Positions 49,214 to 59,465 of a stretch of DNA of 64,000 bases are shown here, in pieces; within the stretch, counting starts at the first letter, position 1; each line of letters starts with the position of its first letter. A program made the position numbers and the translations under genes. The notes beneath the pieces were generated by a model, which was not told the DNA's origin, did no database searches, and saw nothing but the letters and a program-made list of their open reading frames with translations. The stretch is from Azolla caroliniana (lineage: Eukaryota > Polypodiophyta): assembly GCA_043228905.1 (NCBI GenBank), contig JBHGNT010000006.1:7626001-7690000 (forward strand), given 5' to 3'.

Positions 49214-49586
49214 TGTTGAGAATCAAGCTCAACTTGGTCTAGTGTGTGAACTCACCTTGAGAGTGAAGAGACACTCCAACGGTCAAGAGTCACCATTATG
49301 TCACCACTTTGTATTCTAGCATTTAGTATGAGTCATAGAATCATATTCTATGACACATAACTTATGAGCTTTCACATTCCCCATGCTCCATGAGTCTTGT
49401 AGTTAATGAAGAGAGAGGGTGACTACATAAAGCACCCTCCTCCCACCTTGTAAAATGTTGAGTCTTTCTCCTTTGTCAATATACTTTTACCTTGCGTATT
49501 CCTTGTCTCTCTCACTCTCTCTCTCATACACACACATAACTCATATCTCTTCCGCTTCACAAGAATCTATCTCTTGATTCTTTACA
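49214..49586 (+). repeat. solo LTR inside Copia C, same LTR family
   Basis: 373 bp starting TGTTGAGAATCAAGCTCAAC and ending TTGATTCTTTACA, i.e. a Copia C-family LTR in plus orientation. It is flanked by CGTGG (49209-49213 and 49587-49591), proof of its own insertion event. It shares with the solo LTR at 11339 the region around TCATAGAATxATATTCTATGACACATA. Confidence 0.92.
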
Positions 49587-51698
49587 CGTGGCATAGATTT
49601 GGTTTCTTCCCATAGAACTTTTTGCAGGGGGTAACATTGTGCACTCCTAATGTTGTGCAACGATTCATAAGATAGACGGTCATATTCGCTGCTTTAGCCC
49701 AATATGACTTTGGCAGATGTTTCTCGTTCATCATTGCCCTTGCCACCTCAAGTATGTGTTGGTTCTTGCGTTTGGCTACTCCGTTCTATTGAGGTGTGTG
49801 TCTGCAGGTAAACTCCCGCCGGATTCCTTCTTGGCGAAGGTATGTTGTAAAGGCATCGAAGAAGTACTCGTTGTCGTCGTCTGATCGAAGGCATCGAACA
49901 TGCCAACCAGTTGCCTTTTCAACTTCGTTTTTGAACTTTTGGAAGTGTCTGAACACTTCTCTCTTTTGCCGCATGGGATAAATCCCGGCATGTCTAGAGA
50001 AGTTGTTGATGAACATTACGTAGTACTGACAACCACTGAATGTTGCCATCCGGGCTGGTCCCCATATATCTGAATGTATTACATCTAGGATCACTTTGCT
50101 TACGTTCCTCTCCTTTGGGAAAGATTGTTGTTTGCCCAATTGGCAAGCTTCACACATGTGATGACTCCTTTCGGTTGCATTCCTTTCAGCTTTTGAAGGT
50201 TAATGTGGACAATTCGTTTGTGCTACAACTCCATGTCAGTGTTGTTGGCATACATTGCCGATTTCATCTCGTGAGAGTCGAGGATGAACATTCGATCTTC
50301 TTTCCGACCCCGAGCGATAAAGTCGGCCTTTCGATGAAGCAACCTCCATCATTGAACCGAACTTGCATGCCCTGTTCCACAATCTAGCCAACCAAGACCA
50401 ACTTCTCCGTTATTATCAGAACATGCAAGACATTTTTTATGTAGGTCTGATTGCCCTCTTCGTCGAACGGGACATTGCCGACATGCTGAATGGGGTGAAT
50501 TGTGTCATCCCTAGTTTCCACATAGTTGGGTCGTTCAGGCTTTTATACTATAGCTCCTTGAACCAATCCTCATGAGATGTCATGTGGTTGGATGCACCCG
50601 AGTCGATCAACCATACATCTTCTGGTTTGGAGGTGTTGGTCGGGTTGGAGGTTGTCATGGTGCCGCATCACAAACATTCCGCCACGATTGTAGTCGGAGT
50701 TGGAGGCATAGTTTGTGAGTTGTCGGCTTGTGGAGGCCGACTCACTCTTCTTTTTCCGACACTCTACCTTATAGTGGCCGAATTTACCATAGTATCCGCA
50801 CTGGGTGGGATTGTTTTGTCGGTTGGGTTCGGCTTGATTGCTCCCCCTTCTTCGGACGCTTCGCCTTGCTCGTTCAAAACGTCTTGTTGGTAGTAGAAGT
50901 TATGTTCTCAGGGTTGCTCTTGGTTATGTTGACCTTGGCCGAATCAGCTTGTTCTTCCACGACCTTGTCCTCTTCCTCCTTCGAAGTTCGAATAGAGAAT
51001 TTGTCCTTCTTGCTCATTGCTTCTTGTTCGTACATGATTCTCCTCGACCAACAACATCGATTGGAGATCGAAGAAGGAGGTAGGATTCTCCCTCGCAAGG
51101 ATTGCTGACCGAATGGCTCCGAACTGAGGTGCTAAGCCTCTGAGGCAAATTTGCACCATTTCATCGTCGTCAATGCTAACATAGATCGACCCGAGGGCAC
51201 CGCATAGCTCCTGGATCTTCAAGGTGTAACAATTGATTGACATGTCCCTCTATTGTATACCGTTCAACTCTTGACGGAGTTGAAGCCTTCTTGCGGTCGT
51301 GTTGGCCGCAAAAATCTCCTTGAAGTTCACCCACACCTCCTTCGGCATTTTGGCCTCTCAGATGTAGTTGAGCATGTGATCATGGATGCATGATGAAAGG
51401 CAATACAACACACAACATGTGTTGGGTTGGGTTGATTTTCGTTTGCCCATTCGACATAACTCCAATAGCCTTGGACGACAAGTTATTGGTGCATATTGTA
51501 CTCCCAAGATGCAAAGTTGTTTTTGTTGAGTTTTTCGATAGGAAGAGCGCTTCCCATCCGAGTGTTCATTGTCGAACTTCTTGTTCTCTTTGATATGAAT
51601 TGTGGAGGTTGTTGCTACAGTGATCAGTCGGTTCTTTCCGAACACGGGATTGAGCACAACACATGTAGAGGTGATGGGTTTCGATCAAACAACCACGT

Positions 51699-51710
51699 GC
51701 TCTGATACCA
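51699..51710 (-). other. primer binding site of Copia C (tRNA-Met)
   Basis: The reverse complement reads TGGTATCAGAGC and directly abuts the 5' LTR. Confidence 0.92.
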
Positions 51711-51747
51711 TGTAAAGAATCAATAATGATTTTGTGCAGCGGAAGAA

Positions 51748-51807
<60 letters not shown>

Positions 51808-52087
51808 GATATACAAAAAAACATAAAACTATATTACAAGGAAACAAGAATGACCAATAGTTACAAAGAGAAGGAGAAGGTGCTTATGTAGTCACCTTCT
51901 CTGTAGATTCTCTCACTAGAATCACCTCTTGGGAAGACGTAGAGTCTTAACTACTTAAAGAATATGTGTCATAAGATATTAACGTCTATGACACACTAGT
52001 TACTATACAAGGAGGAAGGGTGGTCACACACTTGAGTATTTCTAGAGTATGTTCCCACTCACGGGACATTGAGTTTGATTCTCAACA
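51711..52087 (-). repeat. 5' LTR of Copia C
   Basis: 377 bp, partner of 46687-47027; longer chiefly through a (GT)n(GA)n microsatellite at about 51747-51802. Confidence 0.92.
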
Positions 52088-52521
52088 GGAAGAATCTAAC
52101 CGATATTAGTAAGGTCAAATCACTCCTATCCGACATATTCGAAATAAAAGATATGCACGAGCTCCACTACTTCCTCGGTATTGAAGTAATTCTGACACCA
52201 GTCAGGATAATGATCTCCCAAAGACACTACATTCTCAACTTGCTCTATAAGTTCGGAATGATTGAGTGCAAACATGTGTCAACCCCCCTCGATCACAACC
52301 TTAAGCTCGATGTCGACTCAGGCACAAAAGAGTGTGAGCCAACTCAGTATCGTCAACTGGTTGACAACTTAATCTATCTAACCATCACATGACCCGACCT
52401 CAGCTATCTAGTTGGTCTGTTTAGCCAATTCATGCAGAAACCTCAGGATATTCATCTGGATTATGCTAAGAGCGTACTTAGGTATGTTCGTGGGACGACG
52501 GATTACGACATCATGTATACT
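52088..52521 (+). pseudogene. Copia B RT/RNase H remains after the C insertion
   Basis: Continues the RT of B: LSDIFEIKDMHELHYFLGIE, then MISQRHYILNLLYKFGM, CKHVSTPLDHNLKL and the start of RNase H. It ends at 52521, where Gypsy G1 begins. The rest of B must lie to the right of both Gypsy copies, outside the window. Confidence 0.87.
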
Positions 52522-53176
52522 TGTCGTGGAGAAAACCGTCCCTAGGCGGAAACCAGGTATAACGTGCGTAAACCGGCCCTTACACGTGGGCACAAGTTTT
52601 GTTGTATAGTACGTAGGTAGGTACAAGTCGCCTGAGGCGAAATCCTAGGTAGTACGCGTTCGGTAGGGAGGAAATCGAGGCGTATCCTTGCCCGAAAGGA
52701 CAGGGAATAAAACATGTTGTAACGAGTGGTAACGGCTTCCCTCCTTGGGTTATAAAAGAGAGGGAGAAGTGAGAGAAATACATCAGGGTTTTGGGAGCGA
52801 GGAGGGAAGGCTGTCGGACCGGGACCGAGCTCTCTCCTCCATCGTTCGACTTTCTCTGCAGGATTTCGAATTGTGTTGCCTCTACTTCGTGGACAGCCCG
52901 TGTGCTTCCGGTAGAGGCTCCACTGTGCAGTTGGGCTGAGTGCGTGCATGAGCATCGTGTGTATGTGTGTGTGTCCGCTTGGGTTGAGTCCGTCGCCGGC
53001 TTGCCAGTTGTAATCATTGTCGACTGTAATTAAGACTTTGCTCTCGGTCTCTTTCCTCCTCTGTGTTTCTGCAAGCTACTCTCTCTCTCTCTCTCTCCCC
53101 TCTTTCTCACGCCCCTTGGTTCAAGGCCCCCGCGGTCCCGCCTCTTTCCGAATGCGAAGAGCGAAACAACACGACA
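52522..53176 (+). repeat. 5' LTR of Gypsy G1
   Basis: 655 bp, TGTCGTGG...ACGACA, an inverted terminal repeat of TGTCGT. TATAAAAGAGAGGGAGA at 52751 is conserved in the G2 LTR and is the probable core promoter. A CT run lies at about 53077-53098. Confidence 0.9.
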
Positions 53177-53180
53177 TATT

Positions 53181-53196
53181 TGGTGAACCCGACGTG
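53181..53196 (+). other. primer binding site of Gypsy G1
   Basis: TGGTGAACCCGACGTG starts four bases after the LTR and is nearly the same at 59426 in G2. Position and conservation indicate the primer site; I cannot assign the tRNA with confidence. Confidence 0.65.
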
Positions 53197-53219
53197 AACA
53201 TGTGGCAAAGGAGTGAAGG

Positions 53220-54005
53220 ATGAGGGGATCCGAGCTTGTTGAAGTTATGGTCGTAGCCGTCGACCGACTAGTGAGCGCTCGTGAGGGAACGGCTGGCCTC
53301 AACAGGGCCATTGAGTCGATCGTCGGCACCATAGGTCGATTCGGTGGGAAGAATGCCACGAGCTACTTGGAGGCCTACCAGGACGAAATGATCATGAGGG
53401 ATATCTCGGTGGACAAGCGGCTGTCCAGATTCCCTCGGGTAGTGACGCCAAGCATCCATGCAGAGGTGCTTGAGGTGTTGGCCGGATGCCGGACTTGGGA
53501 GGAGTTTGAGTTGCGGCTCCTTGAGATGTATGGGTTCGATGACTTGCTTCGGCTGTTGAAGCGAGACTTCACGGCGTGGGTTGAGAGCCCAAGGAAGGGG
53601 AGAAACGCATCGGCGCTCCTCCAGGAGTTCGAGAAACGGTTCGCACGACTGTCAACACTGGACCGGACCGTGCTACTGTTCGTCAAGGTGGTGGATGCCA
53701 TGGACTGGGAGAAGGTGGGTCTCCTGTTGGAAACGGATGAAGGGCTCACGGCAGACTGGGCCATGGTAAGGAGGGTTTACAGTCGTTTCGACAAGCGGCA
53801 CGATTGGAGCGATGAGGGCTCGTCGGCGGCAAGGCCGGTCCCGACGAGGGAGCTCGAGGAGCCGGTCTTGGTACCGGCTAGGAAGAAAGAAACTCGGAGT
53901 TGGCTTGAGACGGGCTCAGCCCCGAGCGGAGTGGTCAAAGGTCCCTCCGGAGGCGCGGCTCTAGAAGAGTTGTCGCAGATGGTGGGAGATCTCCAAATCA
54001 CATAG
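53220..54005 (+). CDS. Gypsy G1 gag (capsid part)
   Basis: 261 codons, alpha-helical gag with YLEAYQDEMIMRDI, WEEFELRLLEMYG and FEKRFARLSTLDRTVLLFVK, alignable along its length with the 262-codon G2 gag. It ends at a TAG (54003) in a frame that continues open beyond it into the nucleocapsid knuckle. The stop site is shared with G2 (TAA there). A five-codon deletion relative to G2 occurs near 53668. Confidence 0.85.
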   Translation: MRGSELVEVMVVAVDRLVSAREGTAGLNRAIESIVGTIGRFGGKNATSYLEAYQDEMIMRDISVDKRLSRFPRVVTPSIHAEVLEVLAGCRTWEEFELRLLEMYGFDDLLRLLKRDFTAWVESPRKGRNASALLQEFEKRFARLSTLDRTVLLFVKVVDAMDWEKVGLLLETDEGLTADWAMVRRVYSRFDKRHDWSDEGSSAARPVPTRELEEPVLVPARKKETRSWLETGSAPSGVVKGPSGGAALEELSQMVGDLQIT

Positions 54006-54926
54006 GCCCAGAGGGACAACGACGAACAGTCTCGTGACCGAAGGCCGCCAGCGGGGGAGCGGTGCATGTGGCGCGACGCGGTCGGCCACATACGGAAAGA
54101 ATGCGCGGATTTCGCAGAGGCACTCAGGACCAATGTGGTTTACCTCTGGAACGGGCGGGTGCACGCGAGTGAGACCCGGAAAGCCCTAGAATTGAATTCG
54201 GGGCGCGACGGAATGAAATGGTAGATGGAAGAGGCCACGACACGACATGCAGAGGCTGTTAACTACTCGGCATCAGCGGGAATCCGGGTCAGGGATGATG
54301 AGGCCCGGAAAGCGAAGGACTCTGGATTCTGGTTGCTGGTGCTAGAGGGTCTCCCTAGAGTACGATTGAAGAAGGAAGAGGTAGACCGACCGGAACAACG
54401 GATCTGGGAGGTCACCGGATGGGACGACCCGGTGGAAGAAAAGACTGGCTTCGTGGCAGCCGCATGCCAGAACTACGAGGTTCTGGTAGAAGACATGCGC
54501 GCAGGAAAGGCCGGAGGGGTAGGCTCCTCGTAGCGGTACAAGACCCGGTTCGGACCAAAGCCGAATGAGGCCGTCAACGCCGGCGCACCAGAGAAGAAGA
54601 AGCAGGCCGGTTTCCGGCTGAGCACCGAAATCGAACGAACGACAGACCTGTAGAAGGTCCTAGAAGAGAGGATTCTCGACATCAAGGTCGAGCTGTCGTT
54701 ACGGGAGGTGCTGGGAATCGCCAAGAAGGAGTTCCACGACACCATCGTGGACTTGGTGAAGCAGAAGTGGCTCTCGACGGAACCGGAGCCGGAGCGACCG
54801 GTGGAAGTGCGGACGATGCACTTAGAAGACACGGCCCTAGAGGATGAGTTGGCGGAAAGCCACTACGCGAAGCCGCATTGGGCTAGGGCCACTACGGAAA
54901 CCCCTGTTCGGATCAGCGACGTCTAG
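54006..54926 (+). pseudogene. Gypsy G1 nucleocapsid knuckle and linker
   Basis: In phase with gag. The knuckle reads CMWRDAVGHIRKEC, where the second Cys is Arg; G2 has the intact CX2CX4HX4C. The linker carries in-frame TAG at 54222, 54531 and 54651 that G2 lacks, and ends at TAG 54924, which G2 shares. Defective. Confidence 0.8.
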
Positions 54927-55231
54927 GAGCCGGTGGTGGCATTGGTAGACCACGGTTCAGAGATCAATCTGATGTCCATGGACTTCTATAAAAGGGGGAA
55001 ATGGCCGATCAACACCAAGCACGGGTGGAAGATACATGCGGCGACGCACGCTACAGAGGAGTTGCATGGTGTGTGCCCGAACATACGCGTGAAGATCGAC
55101 GATGTCGAGATAGATCAACATTTCTTTGTGCAAGAGACTTCCTCGCACCCGGTAATTCTCGGCGAACCGTACATTACGGCAGCGCGCATGGAGACGAATG
55201 TACTGGACAACGGTTTGGCGTATGCGCGCGT
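54927..55231 (+). pseudogene. Gypsy G1 protease region
   Basis: LVDHGSEINLMS (near 54946) is the retroviral-type aspartic protease motif, with His in the place of Ser/Thr. ILGEPYITAARM follows, the usual closing part (ILG-P). It is cut by the insertion at 55232. Confidence 0.8.
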
Positions 55232-56305
55232 TGTCGTGAACATCTGTCACTATGCGCGGATCGTGAGGCGGAACCGCCGGGGTTCTGGACCGGAAGGACT
55301 TAAAGTTGGCGCAAGCTTTAACGAGAAAGTACTTAAGCTAGATTGAAAGAGAGAGAGAGCTTGAGATAGAACTCTTGATTTTAGATTTTAAGAAACAAGT
55401 TACACAATCAATTCAATAACGAATTCTCTTCTTCTTAATTTCATAACCAAACAAAGCCTAACCCTTCTTCTTTTTCATCCCTTCTTTTATAGATGCTCTC
55501 ATGCATATGATGCATGTGAGGGTACAAGACATGCATAAAATGCATGTTTGCCATTTGGCGCTCATGTATTACATGTGGTGCATGATAACCATGTCACTCA
55601 TTTTAGCTCTCATGTATGAGAATTTACATGTAAAAGTACAATGATAGAAATATAAATTCAACTAAATGTCATGGCTTAGTGGTAAGCCAATTGACTGCTA
55701 ACTTGGAGGTGCAAGGTTTGAATCCTTACTTGCCCTCCTTGTATATGTATATGTATATATATGTTTGTATATATATTTATATATTTATTTATCTAGTCGC
55801 CGGACGCCGACGGATGCTGCCGGTTATCGGTGGCTGCCATCTCGCCGGATCACCGGTTGCCGGTGTGCCACTGTCGCTTTGCCGGATCACCAGCTCCATT
55901 GCCGATCCGGTTTTGGTTGGCCAAAAACCTTTACGAGTAGCTAGGCCACCTCCACTCTTGGTTCAAGCTACCTTGAACTCTCTATGCCCCACACATAGAC
56001 ACAAAGATAATAGCCTTTGCTCTACCTTATATATGATGAGAGCCGTATTTGTCGTGCCTATGTGGGATATCTCACAGTTTTCTCTTTTCCTTTCACAAAC
56101 TTTATACCCTCATATCTTGACATTTAGTTGTCCGTTTCTCGTGTAATAAAGTGCATTCGAAAGCTCTTGAAGACCTCCATCATTTTGTACTTAGATATTA
56201 AACTTATTTAAAATGTTATCTCCATTATTATTGTTTTATGTGATTCATACTCGATTTTGTATGTTTTATGTGATTTTCACACTATTGCCGAAAATCTACA
56301 CGACA
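55232..56305. mobile_element. 1,074-bp LTR-like insertion in G1
   Basis: Absent from the homologous position of G2, where the sequence is continuous. It starts TGTCGTGAAC and ends CTACACGACA, a 7-bp terminal inverted repeat (TGTCGTG/CACGACA), so it looks like a solo LTR or short non-autonomous LTR element. It contains a CT/GA-rich segment, a tRNA-like module (55672-55725) and a GC-rich CGCCGG repeat stretch near 55800-55900. No clear target duplication and no coding capacity. Confidence 0.7.
55664..55745 (+). mobile_element. tRNA-like module, probable SINE head
   Basis: TGGCTTAGTGG (55672-55682) resembles a pol III A box, and GGTTTGAATCC (55715-55725) a B box, 43 bp apart as in tRNAs. CTGCTAA between them resembles the anticodon loop of tRNA-Ser(GCT). 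A TATG-rich run follows. The body and 3' end of a SINE are not defined, so this could also be a chance tRNA pseudogene. Confidence 0.5.
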
Positions 56306-58761
56306 TCGTCAAGAGCCAAGACGGTCGGCATTTCGTCCAATTCATGACAATGCGACCAACCACGAGCCCCTAAAACCACGAGACCCTTGGTGGCGACAAC
56401 CGAGGGGATTTTTGGAGAGGGCTATCAAGGCGCAGGGCCGCGATAGTCCGAACACCCTGGAAAAACCCCACAGATGTACTATAGGCAAAAACACCTGTAC
56501 CATAGGTAGAAAATTTTGGTTCTCCGATAGCGGTGGTTGTACGATAGCCGTCGTAGTTGGCTGGGAAAAGAAGCAGGCGGAGGAGCGGCTTCGGGCGTGC
56601 AGAGTCCTCGGCCCTGGAGAGGAAATCAACGGAGTCGTGGAGGCAGTCTCTTTCGATCACACCTTGGGGAAGTTACGTGAGGTGTTCGAAGAAGGCCTTA
56701 ATGAGGACTTGATGATTCCGGTATGTTCGGAAAAGATGTACGAAGTCATTGCCAACTTCGGTAGTGGGCTCGAGTCGGATCAGACGGCCCGAGTGGATAC
56801 GAAGTACGAGACTGTGGACCGGAAGGTGAGGCTAGTCGCGGCACCCTTGCCGGAGGGCAGCGAGTTACGGGTAAAGGGGGTTGCGTCGGACCCAAGTTTA
56901 CGAGATCCAGTCAACATAGGACACACGTTCACCGATGTAACGCTATGGGAGCTCAAGATCGGTGGGGGTGGCTTTCTACTGCCAGCGGAAGAGAACCGGT
57001 TTCGGAGAATGCTCGGGAGGCACAAGAAGGCTTTCATATTCTCACCGGAGGAGATCGGGTGCGTAGACCCGAAGGTTATGGAACCAATGGTGATCTTCAC
57101 GGTACCGCATGTGCCGTGGAGTCTCAAACCGATTCCGGTACCCAGAGCTCACATCCTGAAGCTGATGGAGCTGTTGAAATAGAAGGTGGAGATGGGCATC
57201 CTCGAACCGTCAAGTGCCCCATATTCGAATCGGTGGTTTATCATGTCGAAGAAGAACGACACACTGTGCTTCATACAGGACCTACAGTCGGTCAACAAGG
57301 TGACCATTCGAAACACAGGTATCGGACCGACCATCGATGAGTTTGCAGAGGCTTTTGCAGGGAGGTCGATCTACTCGGTCGGGGACCTGTACTCAGGCTA
57401 TGATCAGTTCCAGCTAGCCGTAGAGTGCAGGGATGTCACGACGATGCAGACTCCTCTCAGTCTAGTTCGGATGTGTACCCTACTGTAAGGAGGAACGAAC
57501 TCGGTGGCACACATGGTGAATGCGATGAACAAGGTGTTGAGGGACTGCATACCGGACATCACCATGCCGTTTCGGGATGACATCCCGATTAAAGGATGAC
57601 CGGTGGAGGATAAGGATGAGTCGGTCAGGCCCAATGGTTGCCGGAGTTTCGTGACGGATCACATCCGCGACTGCGAGAAGGTGCTACAAAGACTCGAGAG
57701 CGCGCGGCTCACCTTGTCCGGAGAAAAATCAGCATTCGGATAGCCGGAGATCCTAGTAGTCAGACACCTGTGCGGGCCCTATGGCCGGAAACCGTCCCCA
57801 GCAAAGGTAGAAGCCATCTCCGTGATGAAGCACAATTATGGGTCTGTTACGGAGGTCCGCAAATTCTTGGGTGCGTGCGCGTTCTACCACATCTGGATTC
57901 CTCACTACGCACATGTCGCGGAACCGCTCTACGGGCTATTAAAGAAAGGGTGTAGGTTCGAGTGGAGGACGGAGCACACGGAGTCGGTCCGGAGGCTGAA
58001 GGAGGCGCTTGTTGCAGCACCGACTCTTCGGAAAGCGGTTTATGGCAAGGAAGTCCCCATCTACGTGACGGTGGACACAAGCCTGACCAGGATCGGGTGG
58101 GTGATCAGTCAGGAGGACAAGGACGATGTACAGTTCCTGATCCGGTTCGGGGCGAAGGTATTGAGCGAGCAACAGCGAGGATACGCCCAAGTTAAGCGTT
58201 AGCTGTGGGGTATCATTTCGGAAGTCAAGGCCGACAAGGACTATCTGATCGGGATGGAAGTGATCATCGAGACAGACTGCCTACCGATTCTAGGTATGGT
58301 CTCCGGATGCGCGACTCCAGACCTGGCGATGCTCAGGTGGACTGTGTACATCAAGTCCCTGAACCCGAGGATACGACACATCTCCGGGAAAGATAATGCC
58401 ATGGCCGATATGCTTTCAAGGGCGCGGTTCAGTGACGAGGACGACATGGTTTCAGATAACGAGGAAGTCGGCGAGGATTTCTTCGGGTCAGCCAATGTAA
58501 CAACAAGAAAGGGGAGCACTCCGGCGCTTAACGAATTTGACGAGAGCAAGTACGATGGTGAGTGGCTCTAGATCGGTGGGTTCCTGAAGGCAATGACACT
58601 GGACGCGGCATGGACGAAGGAAGAGGCCAACCGGATTCGGAAGAAAGCGTACCGATTCTTTCTACGGGACGGGAGCATATGGAAGCACCCGAAGAAGAGA
58701 GACGACATCCCGCTTCGAGTGGTGGCAAAGAAAGAGGAACAGGAGGAATTGTTGACGGCGT
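56306..58761 (+). pseudogene. Gypsy G1 RT and RNase H remains
   Basis: 56412-57182 is open and encodes the stretch before RT to FTVPHVPWSLKPIPVPRAHI. TAG 57180 follows, then RT (MGILEPS, YSVGDLYSGYDQFQLAV). The catalytic box reads FRDD (57570-57581), while G2 has FLDD. Further stops: TAA 57486, TGA 57597, TAG 57741, TAG 58200, TAG 58569. RNase H (ITVDTS-like, TDCLPILGMVSGCATPDLAML, HISGKDNAMADMLSR) ends shortly before the break at 58761. Non-functional. Confidence 0.85.
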
Positions 58762-59421
58762 TGTCGTGAAGAAAACCGTCCCTTAGCGCAATCGGTGCAT
58801 AGCGCGCGTGAACCGGCTCTTCACGCGTGCGCGCCCTTTAATGTATATAATAGAGAATTAGGTACAAAGGTATATCCGAGGTAGTTAGATTCGGTAGGTA
58901 GGAAGTTAATGAGGGAAACGGCTCCCTTCTTGAAGCTATAAAAGAGAGGGAGACGCGACGTGAACAGGGGGATTATTATTTTGGATTGAGGAGGACGAAG
59001 TGCTGTCGGACCGAAATCGAACGCTTCTCCTTTGCTCGTTCTCCATCGCTCTTCTCTGCAGGTTTTCAGGAGGCTCGCGTTGCTTCGAGGAACGCCCGTG
59101 TGCTTCTGGAAGCACCTCCGTCCTATCCCCTTTCGTGCGCAGACGAGCAGGCATCGACATCTGTTCGCCGGCCTGTTCGGTTGTAACCGCTCGCGTGCTA
59201 TGTTGTTTACTTGTCATTCATTAATATACAAACATTCGTGTCTCTCTGTCTCTGTGTCCATTCGTGTCTTCTGCGTTGACGGGGTCGTGTCCCTGTGTTT
59301 CTTTGCTCATACGTAACCAAGCGTCTCTCTCTTTCTCTTTCCCCTTCTATCACCTGCTCTTTGGTTCAAGACCCCGGTGGTCCCGCCTCGTTTCTCCACG
59401 CACGTGCGTAGTAACGCGACA
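58762..59421 (+). repeat. 5' LTR of Gypsy G2
   Basis: 660 bp, TGTCGTGA...GCGACA, alignable with the G1 LTR: AGAAAACCGTCCCT near the start, TATAAAAGAGAGGGAGA at about 58937, and a final CGACA before the primer site. Clear sequence differences from G1 show that the two copies are not a recent duplication. Confidence 0.9.
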
Positions 59422-59425
59422 TCTT

Positions 59426-59441
59426 TGGTGAACCCGAGGTG
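59426..59441 (+). other. primer binding site of Gypsy G2
   Basis: TGGTGAACCCGAGGTG, one base different from G1. Confidence 0.65.
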
Positions 59442-59465
59442 AACAAGGCGGCAGAGGAGCAGAAG

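Larger units (their letters stand above)
47028..51698 (-). pseudogene. Copia C gag-pol remains
   Basis: Reading leftward: gag (near 51240-51660), a knuckle with one lost Cys (CGYYGKFGHYKVEC near 50790), protease DSGAS near 50600, integrase (SDIWGPARM, FINNFSRHAGIYPMRQK, LRSDDDNEY at 49790-50100), integrase C-terminus (VHIPDEKREKLDPKS near 49150), RT with YVDDLVIG near 48085, and an intact-looking RNase H frame at 47154-47522 (STEAEYRGM, NPVFHAQTKHIKVHYHF). Stops and frameshifts occur throughout, and the solo LTR 49214-49586 lies within it. Confidence 0.87.
46687..52087 (-). mobile_element. Copia 'C' nested antiparallel in Copia B
   Basis: 5.4 kb including a solo LTR. Two LTRs (46687-47027, 51711-52087), polypurine tract, primer site and minus-strand gag-pol remains. 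It is flanked by GGAAG (46682-46686 and 52088-52092), which exactly bisects the RT of B. LTRs differ in length (341 and 377 bp) and coding frames are broken, so it is much older than A and A2. Confidence 0.93.
52522..58761 (+). mobile_element. Ty3/Gypsy element 'G1' (left part; interrupted by G2)
   Basis: Begins with an LTR (52522-53176), a primer site and gag, and then decayed protease, RT and RNase H in Gypsy order. At 58761 it is cut by G2, exactly at the segment that in G2 continues into the integrase zinc domain. Its integrase and 3' LTR should lie to the right of the window. Left flank ATACT (52517-52521) is its presumed target duplication. Many pol stops: defective. Confidence 0.88.

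Noticed and set aside
55679-56146. 155-codon frame within the G1 insertion
   Set aside because: Tyr/Ile repeat from a TATATG run, then a GC-repeat translation; no homology to anything recognisable.
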